From: Streptomyces sp. MUM 2J
GTDB taxonomy: Bacteria > Actinomycetota > Actinomycetes > Streptomycetales > Streptomycetaceae
Length of the DNA: 64,000 bases
Direction: 5' to 3'
NCBI RefSeq assembly: GCF_022414535.1
Contig: NZ_JADWYM010000006.1
Location: 124,001-188,000, forward strand
Part shown: piece after piece, positions 1 through 8,894 of the stretch
Layout: each line of letters opens with the position of its first letter
Numbering within the stretch: position 1 is the stretch's first letter
Made by a program: the position numbers and the translations under genes
The notes under the pieces: model-generated
Told to the model about the DNA's origin: nothing
The model's input: only the letters and a program-made list of their open reading frames with translations
The model's database searches: none

Positions 1-2
1 GC

Positions 3-380
3 GCCCGCTTCGAGGGGGTGGTGCAGGTCAGCGAGGTGGAGCGGGTCGTGGGAGCGGAGGTGGCGGCCGATCGCACGGCGCTCACGGTGCGTACGCACGC
101 GGGCGGTGTGCGGCGACTGTCCGCCGACCACGTCATCGCGGCCACGGGCTACCGGGTGGACATCGCGGCGATGGGCTTCCTCGGCCACGAGCTGCGCACC
201 GAGCTCGCCGTCAGCCGTGGCGCGCCGGTACTCGGTGCGGGCTACGCGTCGTCGGTGCCGGGCCTGTACTTCACGGGTCTGCCCGCCGCGGCGTCCTACG
301 GGCCGGTCATGCGCTTCGTGTGCGGTACCGAGTTCGCCTCGCCCCGCCTGGCCGGGCACCTGGCGGCGGCGTACGGGTAG
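3..380 (+). CDS. FAD/NAD(P)-dependent oxidoreductase, C-terminal part (gene begins before the window)
   Basis: The reading frame is open from the first bases of the window and stops at 380, so only the C-terminal ~125 residues are present. The motif VIAATGYRVD is the ATG box seen near the end of the second dinucleotide-binding region in flavin-dependent monooxygenases and related FAD-dependent oxidoreductases. A late GLYFTGLPA segment matches the usual C-terminal FAD-contacting region. Substrate cannot be inferred from this fragment. The first in-frame GTG is at 18, but nothing suggests a real start there. Confidence 0.6.
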   Translation, partial: ARFEGVVQVSEVERVVGAEVAADRTALTVRTHAGGVRRLSADHVIAATGYRVDIAAMGFLGHELRTELAVSRGAPVLGAGYASSVPGLYFTGLPAAASYGPVMRFVCGTEFASPRLAGHLAAAYG

Positions 381-472
381 CGCTCGGGGATTCCCGGGAC
401 CCGCGAGCGGGTGGGGCGGCGGGTGGCCGGACGGAGTTCCGGGCGCCGTGAACGGGCGGGGTGCGGTGTCCG

Positions 473-484
473 TATTCTCGGATC
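473..484 (+). promoter_or_regulatory. Possible leaderless promoter -10 (TATTCT)
   Basis: TATTCT at 473-478 is followed by exactly six bases and then the ATG of the HAD phosphatase. No Shine-Dalgarno sequence precedes the ATG. This is the geometry of a leaderless transcript. The -35 region is poor, so the call is tentative. Confidence 0.4.
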
Positions 485-1291
485 ATGGCCGCACCCACCG
501 CGTATTCACTCGTCGCCACGGACCTGGACGGAACGCTGCTGCGTGGCGACGACACCCTCTCCGACCGGTCCCTCGCCGCACTTGCGCGGGTCACGGCGGC
601 CGGGGCCGGGCATCTGGTGGTGACGGGCCGTCCGGCGCCCCGGGTACGGCCGCTGCTGGAGGACCTCGGTTGCACGGGGCTCGCGGTGTGCGGTCAGGGA
701 GCGCAGGTGTACGACGCCGGGGCGGACCGGTTGCTCTGGTCGGTCACGCTGGACCGGGAGCTGGCCGAGACCGCGCTGGGCAAGATCGAGGCCGAGGTCG
801 GGCAGGTGTACGCCGCGGTCGACCAGGACGGCGTCGACGGGCTCACGCTGATAGAACCCGGGTACCGGATGCCCCACCCGACCCTGCCCGCGGTGCGGGT
901 CGGCCGGCGCGACGACCTGTGGGGGGAGCCCCTCAGCAAGGTGCTGCTGCGTCATCCCGAGCTGTCCGACGACGAGTTGGCCGCCACGGCCCGGGCGGTG
1001 GCGGGCTCCCTCGCCACGGTCACGATGTCCGGGCCGGGCACCGTGGAACTCCAGCCGTGCGGCATCACCAAGGCGACCGGGCTGGCGCTGGCCGCCGAGC
1101 ACCTCGGGCTGCGTCCGGAGCGGGCGCTGGCCTTCGGTGACATGCCCAACGACATTCCGATGTTCGACTGGGCGGCCCGCGGCATCGCCATGGCCAACGC
1201 CCACCCCGAGCTGAAGGCGGTGGCGGACGAGGTCACCCTGTCGAACGAGGACGACGGCATCGCCGTCGTCCTCGAACGGCTCTTCCCGTAG
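485..1291 (+). CDS. HAD-superfamily hydrolase, Cof-type phosphatase
   Basis: Predicted cytoplasmic Cof/IIB-type HAD phosphatase of 268 residues. Motif I is DLDGTLL near the N-terminus, motif II is in VVTGRP, a lysine follows in LSKVLL, and motif IV is FGDMPNDIPMF; all catalytic positions look intact. HAD enzymes of this kind dephosphorylate sugar phosphates or flavin-type cofactors, but the substrate cannot be read from sequence. I start at ATG 485 because the preceding in-frame codons run through a TATTCT -10-like hexamer at 473-478. That hexamer lies six bases before the ATG, which suggests a leaderless message. Confidence 0.85.
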   Translation: MAAPTAYSLVATDLDGTLLRGDDTLSDRSLAALARVTAAGAGHLVVTGRPAPRVRPLLEDLGCTGLAVCGQGAQVYDAGADRLLWSVTLDRELAETALGKIEAEVGQVYAAVDQDGVDGLTLIEPGYRMPHPTLPAVRVGRRDDLWGEPLSKVLLRHPELSDDELAATARAVAGSLATVTMSGPGTVELQPCGITKATGLALAAEHLGLRPERALAFGDMPNDIPMFDWAARGIAMANAHPELKAVADEVTLSNEDDGIAVVLERLFP

Positions 1292-1349
1292 GGGCGGCTG
1301 CTCCCGCGGGAACGGCTGCTCCCGCGGGAGAGGCCCTTGCCGTGGAAGC

Positions 1350-1371
1350 GGCGCGCCCCCGGGGGCGCGCC
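1350..1371. terminator. Palindromic terminator between convergent genes
   Basis: A perfect 11+11 palindrome of GGCGCGCCCCC and its complement lies between the convergent HAD phosphatase and transglycosylase genes. It can act on both strands. Just before it, a 17-bp CGGCTGCTCCCGCGGGA-like segment is repeated twice (about 1295-1330). Confidence 0.55.
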
Positions 1372-1375
1372 GGGA

Positions 1376-1882
1376 TCAGTAGGCGCCGAACACGTTGTCG
1401 ATGGAGCCGTAGCGCGCGGCGGCGTAGTTGCAGGCGGCGGTGATGTTGGCGACCGGGTCGTAGGGGTCGTACGCGGTGCCGGGCACGTGGTAGGCGGCGA
1501 AGGTGGGGTCGATGACCTGCAGCAGACCCTTCGAGGGGGTGCCGGCTGCGGCGTTGGAGTCCCAGAGGTTGATGGCGTTGGGGTTGCCCGACGACTCGCG
1601 GATGATGTTGCGGTAGATCCCGTTGTACGAGCCGGGGATGCCCTTCTCGGCCATGATCGCCAGTGACTCGCGGATCCAGCCGTCGAGGTTGTTGGGGTAT
1701 CCCGCGAGGGTGGTCGAGGCGGTCGCGACGGACGACGACACCGCGGTCGCCGGGGTGGCCGCGGAGGCGCTCGTCGCACCGAGGAGCGGGAGGGCGAGGA
1801 CGGCCGCGCCCGTTCCGGCCACGGCGAGGGCGCGGGTGAGACGGGACGTGCGGGACGGGCGGTGCTGACCGGCAGCAGGCAT
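1376..1882 (-). CDS. Secreted transglycosylase SLT-domain protein
   Basis: Protein of 168 residues with a typical Sec signal peptide: a basic N-terminus, a hydrophobic stretch near residues 17-35, and cleavage near SASAA. The mature part has the lysozyme-like fold signature of small actinobacterial SLT/Rpf-type muramidases: the catalytic-type glutamate in IIRESSGNP, the SKGLLQVIDPTF block, and the closing NITAACNYAAARYGSI. It likely cleaves peptidoglycan glycan strands outside the cell. It lies downstream of a c-di-AMP riboswitch on the same strand, which fits known control of Streptomyces wall hydrolases by this second messenger. The ATG is at 1882. Confidence 0.88.
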   Translation of the reverse strand: MPAAGQHRPSRTSRLTRALAVAGTGAAVLALPLLGATSASAATPATAVSSSVATASTTLAGYPNNLDGWIRESLAIMAEKGIPGSYNGIYRNIIRESSGNPNAINLWDSNAAAGTPSKGLLQVIDPTFAAYHVPGTAYDPYDPVANITAACNYAAARYGSIDNVFGAY

Positions 1883-1892
1883 GGCGAATTTC

Positions 1893-2045
1893 CTCTCCGG
1901 CGCCTGCGAGGTGAGCTGTCGGGTTCGGGCTGGGAGGTGCCCGGCCGAACCGCCCTTGGGCGGTCGGCTTCACCCCGAGCCGGTCCGGCGCGTCCGAGGA
2001 CGCGCGGCCCGGCGACTTACCTGGGTCCCCCGCTCCTGCCGCACG
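1893..2045 (-). ncRNA. c-di-AMP riboswitch (ydaO/yuaA type)
   Basis: Read on the minus strand, the leader contains the hallmark blocks of the actinobacterial ydaO-yuaA riboswitch in order: GGGGACCCAGGTAA, then GGGGTGAAGCCG, then CCCAGCCCGAACCCGACAGC, then TCACCTCGCAGGCG. It ends about 10-15 bases before the start codon of the secreted transglycosylase. In Bacillus and Streptomyces this RNA class binds c-di-AMP and turns off downstream wall-hydrolase genes. The exact ends are approximate. Confidence 0.88.
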
Positions 2046-2669
2046 TGAAATGGGTACGTCGATGGTGTGGAACGGGCGGCGGCAGGATTCGGCGTCCGCC
2101 CGACAGGCCGGGAACGTATGCGAGAGCACATGTCGGGAACAAGTACCGGATTCACTCAACGCCCCGAGTAGTCATGATCGGGGCGATTTGAGGCGCTTGA
2201 TCCTTTGTGGCCGCCAAGGCCCAACTCGCCGACGGGGTACGGCGAAAGAGGTGGGGGGTCCGGGGCGGGGTTCGGCCTTTCGAGTGAGCCAACTCACCTT
2301 GGTCGACAAGCGTGGTGAAACGGGCAAACGGCTCAACTTGCTTGTAAGGGGTGGGGTGTCGGGTCCGTCGTGGAACCCCATGGGGGGTGCGGGTCGTTCT
2401 TGTGACGGTTGTCCGCTAAGTGAAGGAGGTGTCGCCTCGGGTTCGAGAGTGTTGCGGACCTTCCGGGGAATTACTTCCTGGCAAGTCGATGAATGTCCGG
2501 CCTTATCAACCGATCAAGAACATAACGGGCGTGATCCGATACCGCCTGGCCTGTAACCGTGGGGCCTATCGGTGATCGAAACATGACCGGATACGCTGAC
2601 GAGTGATGGCAGCGACCTATCGACAAACCGTGTAATCGCCAGCAGACACCAGCAGACAGGAGACCCCTC
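2046..2669. other. Intergenic region, divergent promoters
   Basis: About 600 bases without a convincing gene separate the riboswitch-controlled transglycosylase (leftward) from the polyprenyl synthase (rightward). It must hold the promoters of both. It is less GC-rich near 2480-2600, but I could not assign -35/-10 boxes with confidence. Confidence 0.4.
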
Positions 2670-3680
2670 GTGACCGTCGTCGGGCCGTTCGGGCTGAGCG
2701 TGCGGGACCAGGCTCTGGAAGCCGATGTCCAGGCCGGATTGACGGCTGTCGAGGAAGGGTTGCTCGAGGCCACCAAGAGTGAGGTTCCCTTCATCACCGA
2801 GGCGGCGCAGCACCTGGTGCGCGCGGGCGGGAAGCGATTCCGGCCACTGCTCGTGATGCTCGCCGCGCAGTTCGGTGACCCCTATGCCCCGGGCGTCGTG
2901 CCGTCGGCCGTGGTCGTGGAGCTGACCCACCTGGCCACGCTGTACCACGACGACGTCATGGACGAGGCGTCCGTCCGGCGCGGAGTGCCCAGCGCCAACA
3001 CACGGTGGGGGAACTCCGTGGCCGTCCTGACCGGCGACTTCCTCTTCGCCCGGGCCTCCCAGATCCTGGCCGACCTCGGCCCGGAGGCGGTACGGGTGCA
3101 GGCCGTGGCGTTCGAGCGGCTGGTGACCGGGCAGATCCTGGAGACGGCCGGCCCCCAGGACGGACGGGACCCCGTCGAGCACTACCTGGATGTGCTGGGG
3201 GGCAAGACCGGGTCGCTGGTGGCCGTGTCGTGCCGGTTCGGGGCCATGATGTCCGGAGCGGACGAGACCGTGGTGGACGTTCTGACGCAGTACGGGGAGC
3301 GGCTCGGCGTCGCCTTCCAGCTGGCCGACGACGTGCTCGACATCGCCAGCGACTCCCACGAGTCCGGGAAGACCCCCGGGACCGATCTCCGGGAGGGGAT
3401 CCCGACCCTGCCCGTGCTGCGGCTGCGTGAGCGGGCGGCGCGCCTCGGGCTCGCCGAGGACATCGCGCTGTGCGAGCTGCTGGACTCCGACCTGAGCGAC
3501 GACGCGCGGCACGCCGAGGCGCTGGCGGCGCTGCGGGCGCACCCGGCGCTGGAGCAGGCGCGGAAGGACACCGTGCGGTACGCCGAGGAGGCCCGCGCCG
3601 CACTGGGTCCGCTTCCCGAGTGCGTTGCCAAGCTCGCGCTGATGGAGCTGTGCGACGCGGTCGTCCACCGGGCGGGCTGA
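2670..3680 (+). CDS. Polyprenyl diphosphate synthase
   Basis: All-trans polyprenyl diphosphate synthase of 336 residues, condensing isopentenyl diphosphate onto an allylic primer. Visible are the GKRFRP substrate-binding motif, the first aspartate-rich motif in YHDDVMDEASVRRG (DDxxD), the GGKTGSL block, and the second aspartate-rich motif in QLADDVLDIASD. Length and motifs fit heptaprenyl/octaprenyl synthases that make the menaquinone side chain; chain length is not directly readable. GTG 2670 is preceded by AGGAG with good spacing. A downstream nuo-like operon uses the quinone pool, but no operon link is visible. Confidence 0.9.
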   Translation: MTVVGPFGLSVRDQALEADVQAGLTAVEEGLLEATKSEVPFITEAAQHLVRAGGKRFRPLLVMLAAQFGDPYAPGVVPSAVVVELTHLATLYHDDVMDEASVRRGVPSANTRWGNSVAVLTGDFLFARASQILADLGPEAVRVQAVAFERLVTGQILETAGPQDGRDPVEHYLDVLGGKTGSLVAVSCRFGAMMSGADETVVDVLTQYGERLGVAFQLADDVLDIASDSHESGKTPGTDLREGIPTLPVLRLRERAARLGLAEDIALCELLDSDLSDDARHAEALAALRAHPALEQARKDTVRYAEEARAALGPLPECVAKLALMELCDAVVHRAG

Positions 3681-4184
3681 GCCGAGAGGCACCCTGCCCC
3701 GCGGTTGCCCCGGGCGCCTGCCCGCCCCGGCACCTGCTCGCGCGGGCACTGCCCGCCGCGGCGCCCGACCGGGCGGCACCGACCGCCCCGGCGTCCGTGC
3801 CCCGGCGGCCCTCGCCCGACCCCCGGCCCTCCCGGCCCCGCAGCCCGGCCCGGAGGTGCGGCCTCGACGCCCGTATCGCCGGACCGGGTTCCGCGCCCCC
3901 GCCTCGGCTCGCGGAAGCCGCCGTCGATGCCCTCCTCGCCGCCCCGTCTCCACACCGCGCATCCCCTACGGGTCGGCGGACTCCAGGCCCTCCACGTCAT
4001 ACCGGAGAACTACGCGGAGTTGAGCCCCGGGGCTGACGCATCCTCATGGCGGATTTGGTCAGATGGAGAGCACGGAAGACACCGAACTTCACCGATTCGG
4101 GTGAGAATGGCGGCTTGGTGGGATCCGTGCGCTGCGGCGCGAGACGGACGGACAGTCGCCGCCGACTACGGAGGTATGGCACAC
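3681..4184. other. Intergenic region upstream of the LolA-like gene
   Basis: About 500 bases of very GC-rich sequence. Long open frames cross it, but none has a ribosome-binding site, and the codon pattern looks like noise. I see nothing firm; the promoter of the LolA-like gene must lie here. Confidence 0.35.
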
Positions 4185-5444
4185 ATGACACCGTACGAGT
4201 CCGACGACGGCAGGGACGCGGGCGAGACCGAGGATCTGCGGGCGGGGCGGCGCAAGGCCTCGCGGTACGTCGTCCCGGTCGCGGTGGTGGGGGTGGCGGC
4301 GGCGACGATCGGGATCGTGCCCGCGCTCGCCGACTCCGGTGACCCCGACCTGCCGAAGATCAGCGCACAGCAGCTCATCGAGAAGATCGCCGCGTCCGAC
4401 GTACAGCAGCTGTCCGGCACGGTGAAGATCGACACGGACCTCGGGCTCCCCGACCTCGGGGGGCTGGGCAACGGCCTCGGCTCCGGGTTCGGCGGAGCCG
4501 GCAGGGGACCGGGGGCCGGAGGCGACGGCTCCGCGGCCGACCCGTCGGCCAGGCTGACGGAGCTCGCGTCCGGATCGCACACCCTGCGGGTCGCGGCCGA
4601 CGGGCCGGACCGGCAGAAGGTGTCACTGCTGGAGGACACCGCCGAGTACAGCCTCATCCACAACGGCAAGGACGTGTGGGGCTACGACAGCGAGTCCAAC
4701 GAGGTCTACCACTCCACCGTCGACGACACCCCCCGCGGCAAGGGCGCCGACGAGGACGGGAGCCGGGGCACCGGCCGTCAGGAGGGACTGCCCGCCACAC
4801 CGAGCGACTTCGCGGCGGAGGCCCTCGAGTCCGTCGACGACACGACCTCCGTCACGGTCGACGGCACGGTCCACGTGGCCGGCCGCGACGCCTACAAACT
4901 GCTGATCAAGCCCAGGCAGTCCGGCACCACGGTCGGCGCGATCAGCATCGCCGTGGACGCGAGGACCGGGACGCCGCTGAAGTTCACCCTCACGCCGGCC
5001 ACGGGAGGTGCGGCCGTGGTCGACGTCGGCTTCACGAAGGTCGGCTTCACCGCACCGGCCGCCTCCACCTTCGACTTCACCCCGCCCCGGGACGCACAGG
5101 TGACCGAGGACGAAGGCCACGGGAGGGCCGGAACGGGGGCCGCCGTCCCCGGGTCCGGCAAGGGTCTCGCCAAGGGACTGGACGGGATGAAGGTCCTCGG
5201 CAAGGGCTGGAACACCGTCGCCACCTTCGACACCGGCGGTTCCGGCGCCCCCTCGGGCTCCGAGGTCGGCGGTGACCTCGGCGGCTTCCTCGACTCGCTC
5301 GGCGACCACGTCAACGGCACGTTCGGCTCCGGCACCGTCTTCTCCACCCGCCTGGTCAATGCCCTCATCACCGACGACGGCAAGGTCTACATCGGTACGG
5401 TGGACAAGGACACGCTGGTTCGCGCCGCCAACGCCGGTCGGTGA
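4185..5444 (+). CDS. LolA-like / DUF2092 membrane-anchored outer-surface protein
   Basis: Protein of 419 residues with one N-terminal transmembrane segment (VVPVAVVGVAAATIGIVP) after a short charged tail, then a large extracytoplasmic region. The SGTVKIDTDLGLPDLG and SLLEDTAEYSLIHNGKDVWGY-type blocks, and a late DAYKLLIKP segment, resemble the LolA/DUF2092 beta-barrel half found in actinobacterial lipid- or sterol-binding carriers. Glycine-rich linkers interrupt the domain. I chose ATG 4185, since GGAGG at 4170-4174 is ten bases upstream; ATG 4176 would be too close. An ABC exporter gene pair follows 59 bases later, so the protein may hand substrate to or from that exporter (inference). Confidence 0.7.
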   Translation: MTPYESDDGRDAGETEDLRAGRRKASRYVVPVAVVGVAAATIGIVPALADSGDPDLPKISAQQLIEKIAASDVQQLSGTVKIDTDLGLPDLGGLGNGLGSGFGGAGRGPGAGGDGSAADPSARLTELASGSHTLRVAADGPDRQKVSLLEDTAEYSLIHNGKDVWGYDSESNEVYHSTVDDTPRGKGADEDGSRGTGRQEGLPATPSDFAAEALESVDDTTSVTVDGTVHVAGRDAYKLLIKPRQSGTTVGAISIAVDARTGTPLKFTLTPATGGAAVVDVGFTKVGFTAPAASTFDFTPPRDAQVTEDEGHGRAGTGAAVPGSGKGLAKGLDGMKVLGKGWNTVATFDTGGSGAPSGSEVGGDLGGFLDSLGDHVNGTFGSGTVFSTRLVNALITDDGKVYIGTVDKDTLVRAANAGR

Positions 5445-5503
5445 CGGGGCCGTTGCGCGTCGAGTGACCGTCACGGCCGTCGACCCGTCGAGGAGTGCAG
5501 CCC

Positions 5504-6478
5504 ATGGGCCCTGTGTCCGCCGCGGAGACCGAGGTGAGCGACGTGGACGATCCGGTCATCCACACCCGCGCACTCACCAAGCGCTACCGCGGCGGACAGC
5601 TCGCCGTGGACGGTCTCGACCTGAGCGTCCCGGCGGGCAGCGTCTTCGGTTTCCTCGGCCCGAACGGCTCAGGAAAGACCACCACCATCCGCATGCTGAT
5701 GGGCCTCATCGAACCGACCTCCGGCGCGGCGCGGCTGCTCGGGCGCCCCATGCCGCGGGCCGCCCGCACCGTACTGCCGCAGGTCGGCGCTCTCATCGAG
5801 GGACCGGCCCTGTACGGCTTCCTCTCCGGCCGGGACAACCTGCTGCGCTACGACGCCGCCGACCCGACGGCCGACCCCCGCACCCGCCGCGCACGGGTCA
5901 CGGCGGCGCTGGAGCGGGTCGGACTGACAGCCGCCGCGGGCAAGAAGGCCAAGGCGTACTCCCTGGGCATGAAGCAGCGGCTCGGGCTCGCCTCGGCACT
6001 GCTCCAGCCGCGCCGGCTGCTCGTGCTCGACGAGCCGACCAACGGGCTCGACCCGCAGGGGATGCGGGAGATCCGCGCCCTGATCCGGGAACTGGCCGCC
6101 GACGGCACCACCGTCTTCCTCTCCTCCCATCTCCTCGACGAGATCGAGCAGGTGTGCAGCCATGCCGCCGTCATGGCCCAGGGGCGGCTCGTCGTCCAGG
6201 GCCCGGTCGCCGAGCTGGTGGCACGGGCCCGCGGGCGGCTGGCGGTGACCACGCCGGACACCTCCGACGCGGCCCGGGTGCTGAAGGAGCAGGGCGTGAC
6301 GGACGTCGTGGTGACCGAGGAGCGGGTGTCGGGGGAGCCACCCGAAGGCGAACTGGCCGACCTGAACGCCGCGCTGGTGGCGTCCGGCGTCCGGGTGCGC
6401 GGGTTCGGGGTGGAGCGGGCCTCGCTGGAGGACGCGTTCGTGGCCCTCACCGGGGAGGGTTTCGATGTCGCAGGCTGA
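5504..6478 (+). CDS. ABC transporter ATP-binding protein
   Basis: ATPase subunit of 324 residues. Walker A is GPNGSGKTT, the signature is YSLGMKQRLGLA (SxGxxQR variant of the CcmA/NatA-type exporters), Walker B is LLVLDEPTNGLDP, and the H-loop is SSHLL. Such subunits energise export by a two-component ABC system. ATG 5504 has AGGAG nine bases upstream. The gene overlaps the permease gene by 14 bases, so the two are translated as a unit, and it follows the LolA-like gene at 59 bases. Confidence 0.92.
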   Translation: MGPVSAAETEVSDVDDPVIHTRALTKRYRGGQLAVDGLDLSVPAGSVFGFLGPNGSGKTTTIRMLMGLIEPTSGAARLLGRPMPRAARTVLPQVGALIEGPALYGFLSGRDNLLRYDAADPTADPRTRRARVTAALERVGLTAAAGKKAKAYSLGMKQRLGLASALLQPRRLLVLDEPTNGLDPQGMREIRALIRELAADGTTVFLSSHLLDEIEQVCSHAAVMAQGRLVVQGPVAELVARARGRLAVTTPDTSDAARVLKEQGVTDVVVTEERVSGEPPEGELADLNAALVASGVRVRGFGVERASLEDAFVALTGEGFDVAG

Positions 6479-7358
6479 TGCCCTTCCGGGCGAGGGTCCA
6501 CGCGCCTGCCGCACGCCCGGGCCGCTGTGGAGCCTCGGCCTCTTCCGCAGCGAGCTGGTCACCACGCTGCGGCGCTGGCGCACCCTGGCACTGCTGGGGG
6601 TGCTCGCCGCCGTGCCGGTGCTGGTCGGGATCGCCGTGAAGATCGAGACCCGGGGCGGCTCTCCGGCCGGCGGCCGGGGCGGCGGTGGGCCGGCGTTCAT
6701 CTCGCAGGTCACCAACAACGGCCTGTTCCTGGTGTTCACGGCCCTGGCGGCGACCCTGCCGTTCTTCCTCCCGATGGCGGTCGGCGTGATCGCAGGGGAC
6801 GCGATCGCCGGTGAGGCGAACGCGGGTACCCTGCGCTATCTGCTGGTCGCCCCGGCCGGGCGCACCCGGCTCCTGCTCGCCAAGTACACGACCACGGTGG
6901 TGTTCTGCCTGCTGGCCACACTGGTCGTCGCCGTCTCGGCGCTCGCCGTGGGGGCCCTGCTGTTCCCACTGGGCGATCTCACCACCATCTCCGGCACCCG
7001 GATCAGCCTCGCCGACGGGCTGGGCCGCGCCCTGCTGATCGCGCTGGTCGTCGCCGCCTCGCTGGTCGGTGTGGCCGCCCTCGGCCTGTTCGTCTCCACG
7101 CTCACCGGCAGCGGCATCGCGGCGATGGCGACGACCGTGGGCCTGCTGATCACCGTGCAGATCCTGGACCAGATCCCGCAGCTGGACGCTCTCCAGCCGT
7201 ACTTCTTCTCCCACTACTGGCTGTCCTTCGCCGACCTGATGCGCGATCCCGTCCAGTGGGACGACCTGCAGCGCAACCTGGGGTTGCAGACCCTGTACGC
7301 GGTCGTGTTCGGCTCGGCGGCCTGGGCCCGATTCTCCGGGAAGGACATCACGGCCTGA
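6465..7358 (+). CDS. ABC transporter permease (ABC-2 type)
   Basis: Integral membrane protein of 297 residues with about six hydrophobic segments: one near residues 40-60, one near 85-115 preceding GEANAGTLRYLL, then four more towards the C-terminus. The GTLRYLLVAPAGRTRLLLAKY segment is the cytoplasmic loop typical of ABC-2 exporters of the NatB/CcmB type. It overlaps the ATPase gene, with GGGAGG upstream of ATG 6465. Substrate is unknown. The neighbouring LolA-like protein suggests export of a lipid or envelope component. Confidence 0.88.
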   Translation: MSQADALPGEGPRACRTPGPLWSLGLFRSELVTTLRRWRTLALLGVLAAVPVLVGIAVKIETRGGSPAGGRGGGGPAFISQVTNNGLFLVFTALAATLPFFLPMAVGVIAGDAIAGEANAGTLRYLLVAPAGRTRLLLAKYTTTVVFCLLATLVVAVSALAVGALLFPLGDLTTISGTRISLADGLGRALLIALVVAASLVGVAALGLFVSTLTGSGIAAMATTVGLLITVQILDQIPQLDALQPYFFSHYWLSFADLMRDPVQWDDLQRNLGLQTLYAVVFGSAAWARFSGKDITA

Positions 7359-7392
7359 CGGCCGGGTGGCGGGACGGCCCGCCGGCCGGATC
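7359..7392 (+). terminator. Probable hairpin terminator after the ABC operon
   Basis: Directly after the permease stop, a GC-rich inverted repeat (GGCCGG-GTGGCGGG, loop, CCCGCCGGCC) can form a stem. There is no T-tract, as is usual in Streptomyces. Confidence 0.4.
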
Positions 7393-7665
7393 CGCGTGCG
7401 GCCCGTGTCGGCCGGCGGGGTGACCGCCGGGAGGGCGTCACCGCCCGGAACGGACCGCCCCGCGCCCACGGGAGCCGAGGCCGTGAGAGGCTCCGGACCT
7501 CGGGGGAGCTCTCGGGACGAGTCTGTGACGCTGTGGTGACGCCGTCGCCGGGAGTGACCGGCGAGACTTGGAGGCACGTGCAGGAACGGAGTGTGGCGCC
7601 GGAGGCACGGAGGGCCGCCACGGCTCCGGCGGCGGAGAGAGGCGCGGGGAACGGTGAAGGGCACG

Positions 7666-8829
7666 ATGGAAGCGAAGTCTCGATTCGGCCGCAGCGAGCG
7701 GGAAGCGAAGCCGGACGCGGCAACGGCAGCCCCCGGAGGGTCCGCCGCGGTCCCGCTGGACGTCCATGTCCCGGCCGCCGGGCCCGGGGCCGGGCGCGCG
7801 TGGATCGGCGGCGTGCCGGTCGTCGCGGGCGAGGGTGAGGAGATCCAGCGCGCCGTTCTCGCGCGGTTGCACCGCATCGCCCTCGCCGCCGGCCGCTCCG
7901 TGTACGTCACGATCCACGACGAGCGGGTCGACTGCGTCGTCCCGCTCCGGGTCGACCTCGACGGGTCGAGCCACCTCACGGCGGAGCCGGTCGCGGCGCC
8001 CCCGGGGGCGGGCGCCGAGGGGGTGCGGGCCGCGAACGGTGCGGAGAGTGTGCGGGCCGCCGACGTCCCCCCTGCTCAGCCTCCTGCTCCCGCCCCTGCT
8101 TCCGTCCCTGACCCGGCCCCTGCTCCCACCCCCGGTCCCGCCTCCCTCCCCGCTGCCGTGCCCGCCCTCGGCGGCGAGCCCGAAGCCGACGCCCGCTTCC
8201 CCTCCGCTCCCGGCGTCGGTGCCGGTGCGGGCGCTGCTTCCGGCCTCGCTTCCGTCGTCGGGACCATGGGGACTGACGTCGAACCCGCCGCCGGAGCCGC
8301 TCCGCCCCGTGGCTTCGACGCCGTCGCCGAGGCCGTGCTCGCGGAGGAACCGGCCGTCGGCGCCGGGGCCCCGCCCGGGCTCGCGGCGGCGGTCGCGCAG
8401 ATCAACGAGGCCGTGCGGTCCGGATGGATACCGGAAGCGGCCCGACTCGCCGAGCACACCGTGGCCGGGACCACCGGGATCCTGGGCCCGGAGCACGCCG
8501 AGGTGCTCCGGCTGCGCGCCCTCACCGCCTACATCGCCTACCTGGCAGGCGACCCGGTCCGGGCGTTCCACCTCTGCCTGGACCTGGCCCGCGTCCACCA
8601 ACGTACGCGCGACGCGGAGGCCGCCTACGGGAACGTGCAGAGCGCGGCCACCGCGTGGCGCGCGGTGCGCGACCCGTCGCAGGGTCTGGACCTCGGGCGT
8701 GACCTGATCGGCCTGTGGGAGGAGCTCAGTGCCGTGGCGGGTCCCGCCGCGGACGACGTCGAGCAACTGGGCTTCGCACGGGCCCGTATGACCCGGCTCG
8801 CCGCACGTGCCGCCGCCGGGCGGCAGTGA
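7666..8829 (+). CDS. Hypothetical protein with C-terminal TPR-like helical domain
   Basis: Protein of 387 residues that I cannot assign to a function. The N-terminal part (about residues 40-110) looks like a small ordered alpha/beta domain with GEEIQRAVLARLHRIALAAG. The middle (about 115-245) is a proline/alanine-rich disordered linker. The C-terminal ~130 residues are helical, with TPR-like pairs such as AEHTVAGTTGILGPEHAEVLRLR and a following AYIAYLAGDPVRAFHLCLDLA. No signal peptide. GAAGG precedes ATG 7666, and longer upstream starts lack support. Similar architectures are common as uncharacterised Streptomyces proteins. Confidence 0.6.
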   Translation: MEAKSRFGRSEREAKPDAATAAPGGSAAVPLDVHVPAAGPGAGRAWIGGVPVVAGEGEEIQRAVLARLHRIALAAGRSVYVTIHDERVDCVVPLRVDLDGSSHLTAEPVAAPPGAGAEGVRAANGAESVRAADVPPAQPPAPAPASVPDPAPAPTPGPASLPAAVPALGGEPEADARFPSAPGVGAGAGAASGLASVVGTMGTDVEPAAGAAPPRGFDAVAEAVLAEEPAVGAGAPPGLAAAVAQINEAVRSGWIPEAARLAEHTVAGTTGILGPEHAEVLRLRALTAYIAYLAGDPVRAFHLCLDLARVHQRTRDAEAAYGNVQSAATAWRAVRDPSQGLDLGRDLIGLWEELSAVAGPAADDVEQLGFARARMTRLAARAAAGRQ

Positions 8830-8894
8830 GGGCTCTGGCCGCTCCCGCACGAGTCCTCCCCTGCGGGCGGTGGTGCTCCGATGCCTGCCGCGGC

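Noticed and set aside
3705..4184. N-terminal extension of the LolA-like protein
   Set aside because: The extension is proline/arginine noise, the ribosome-binding site sits before ATG 4185, and the membrane anchor comes right after this start.
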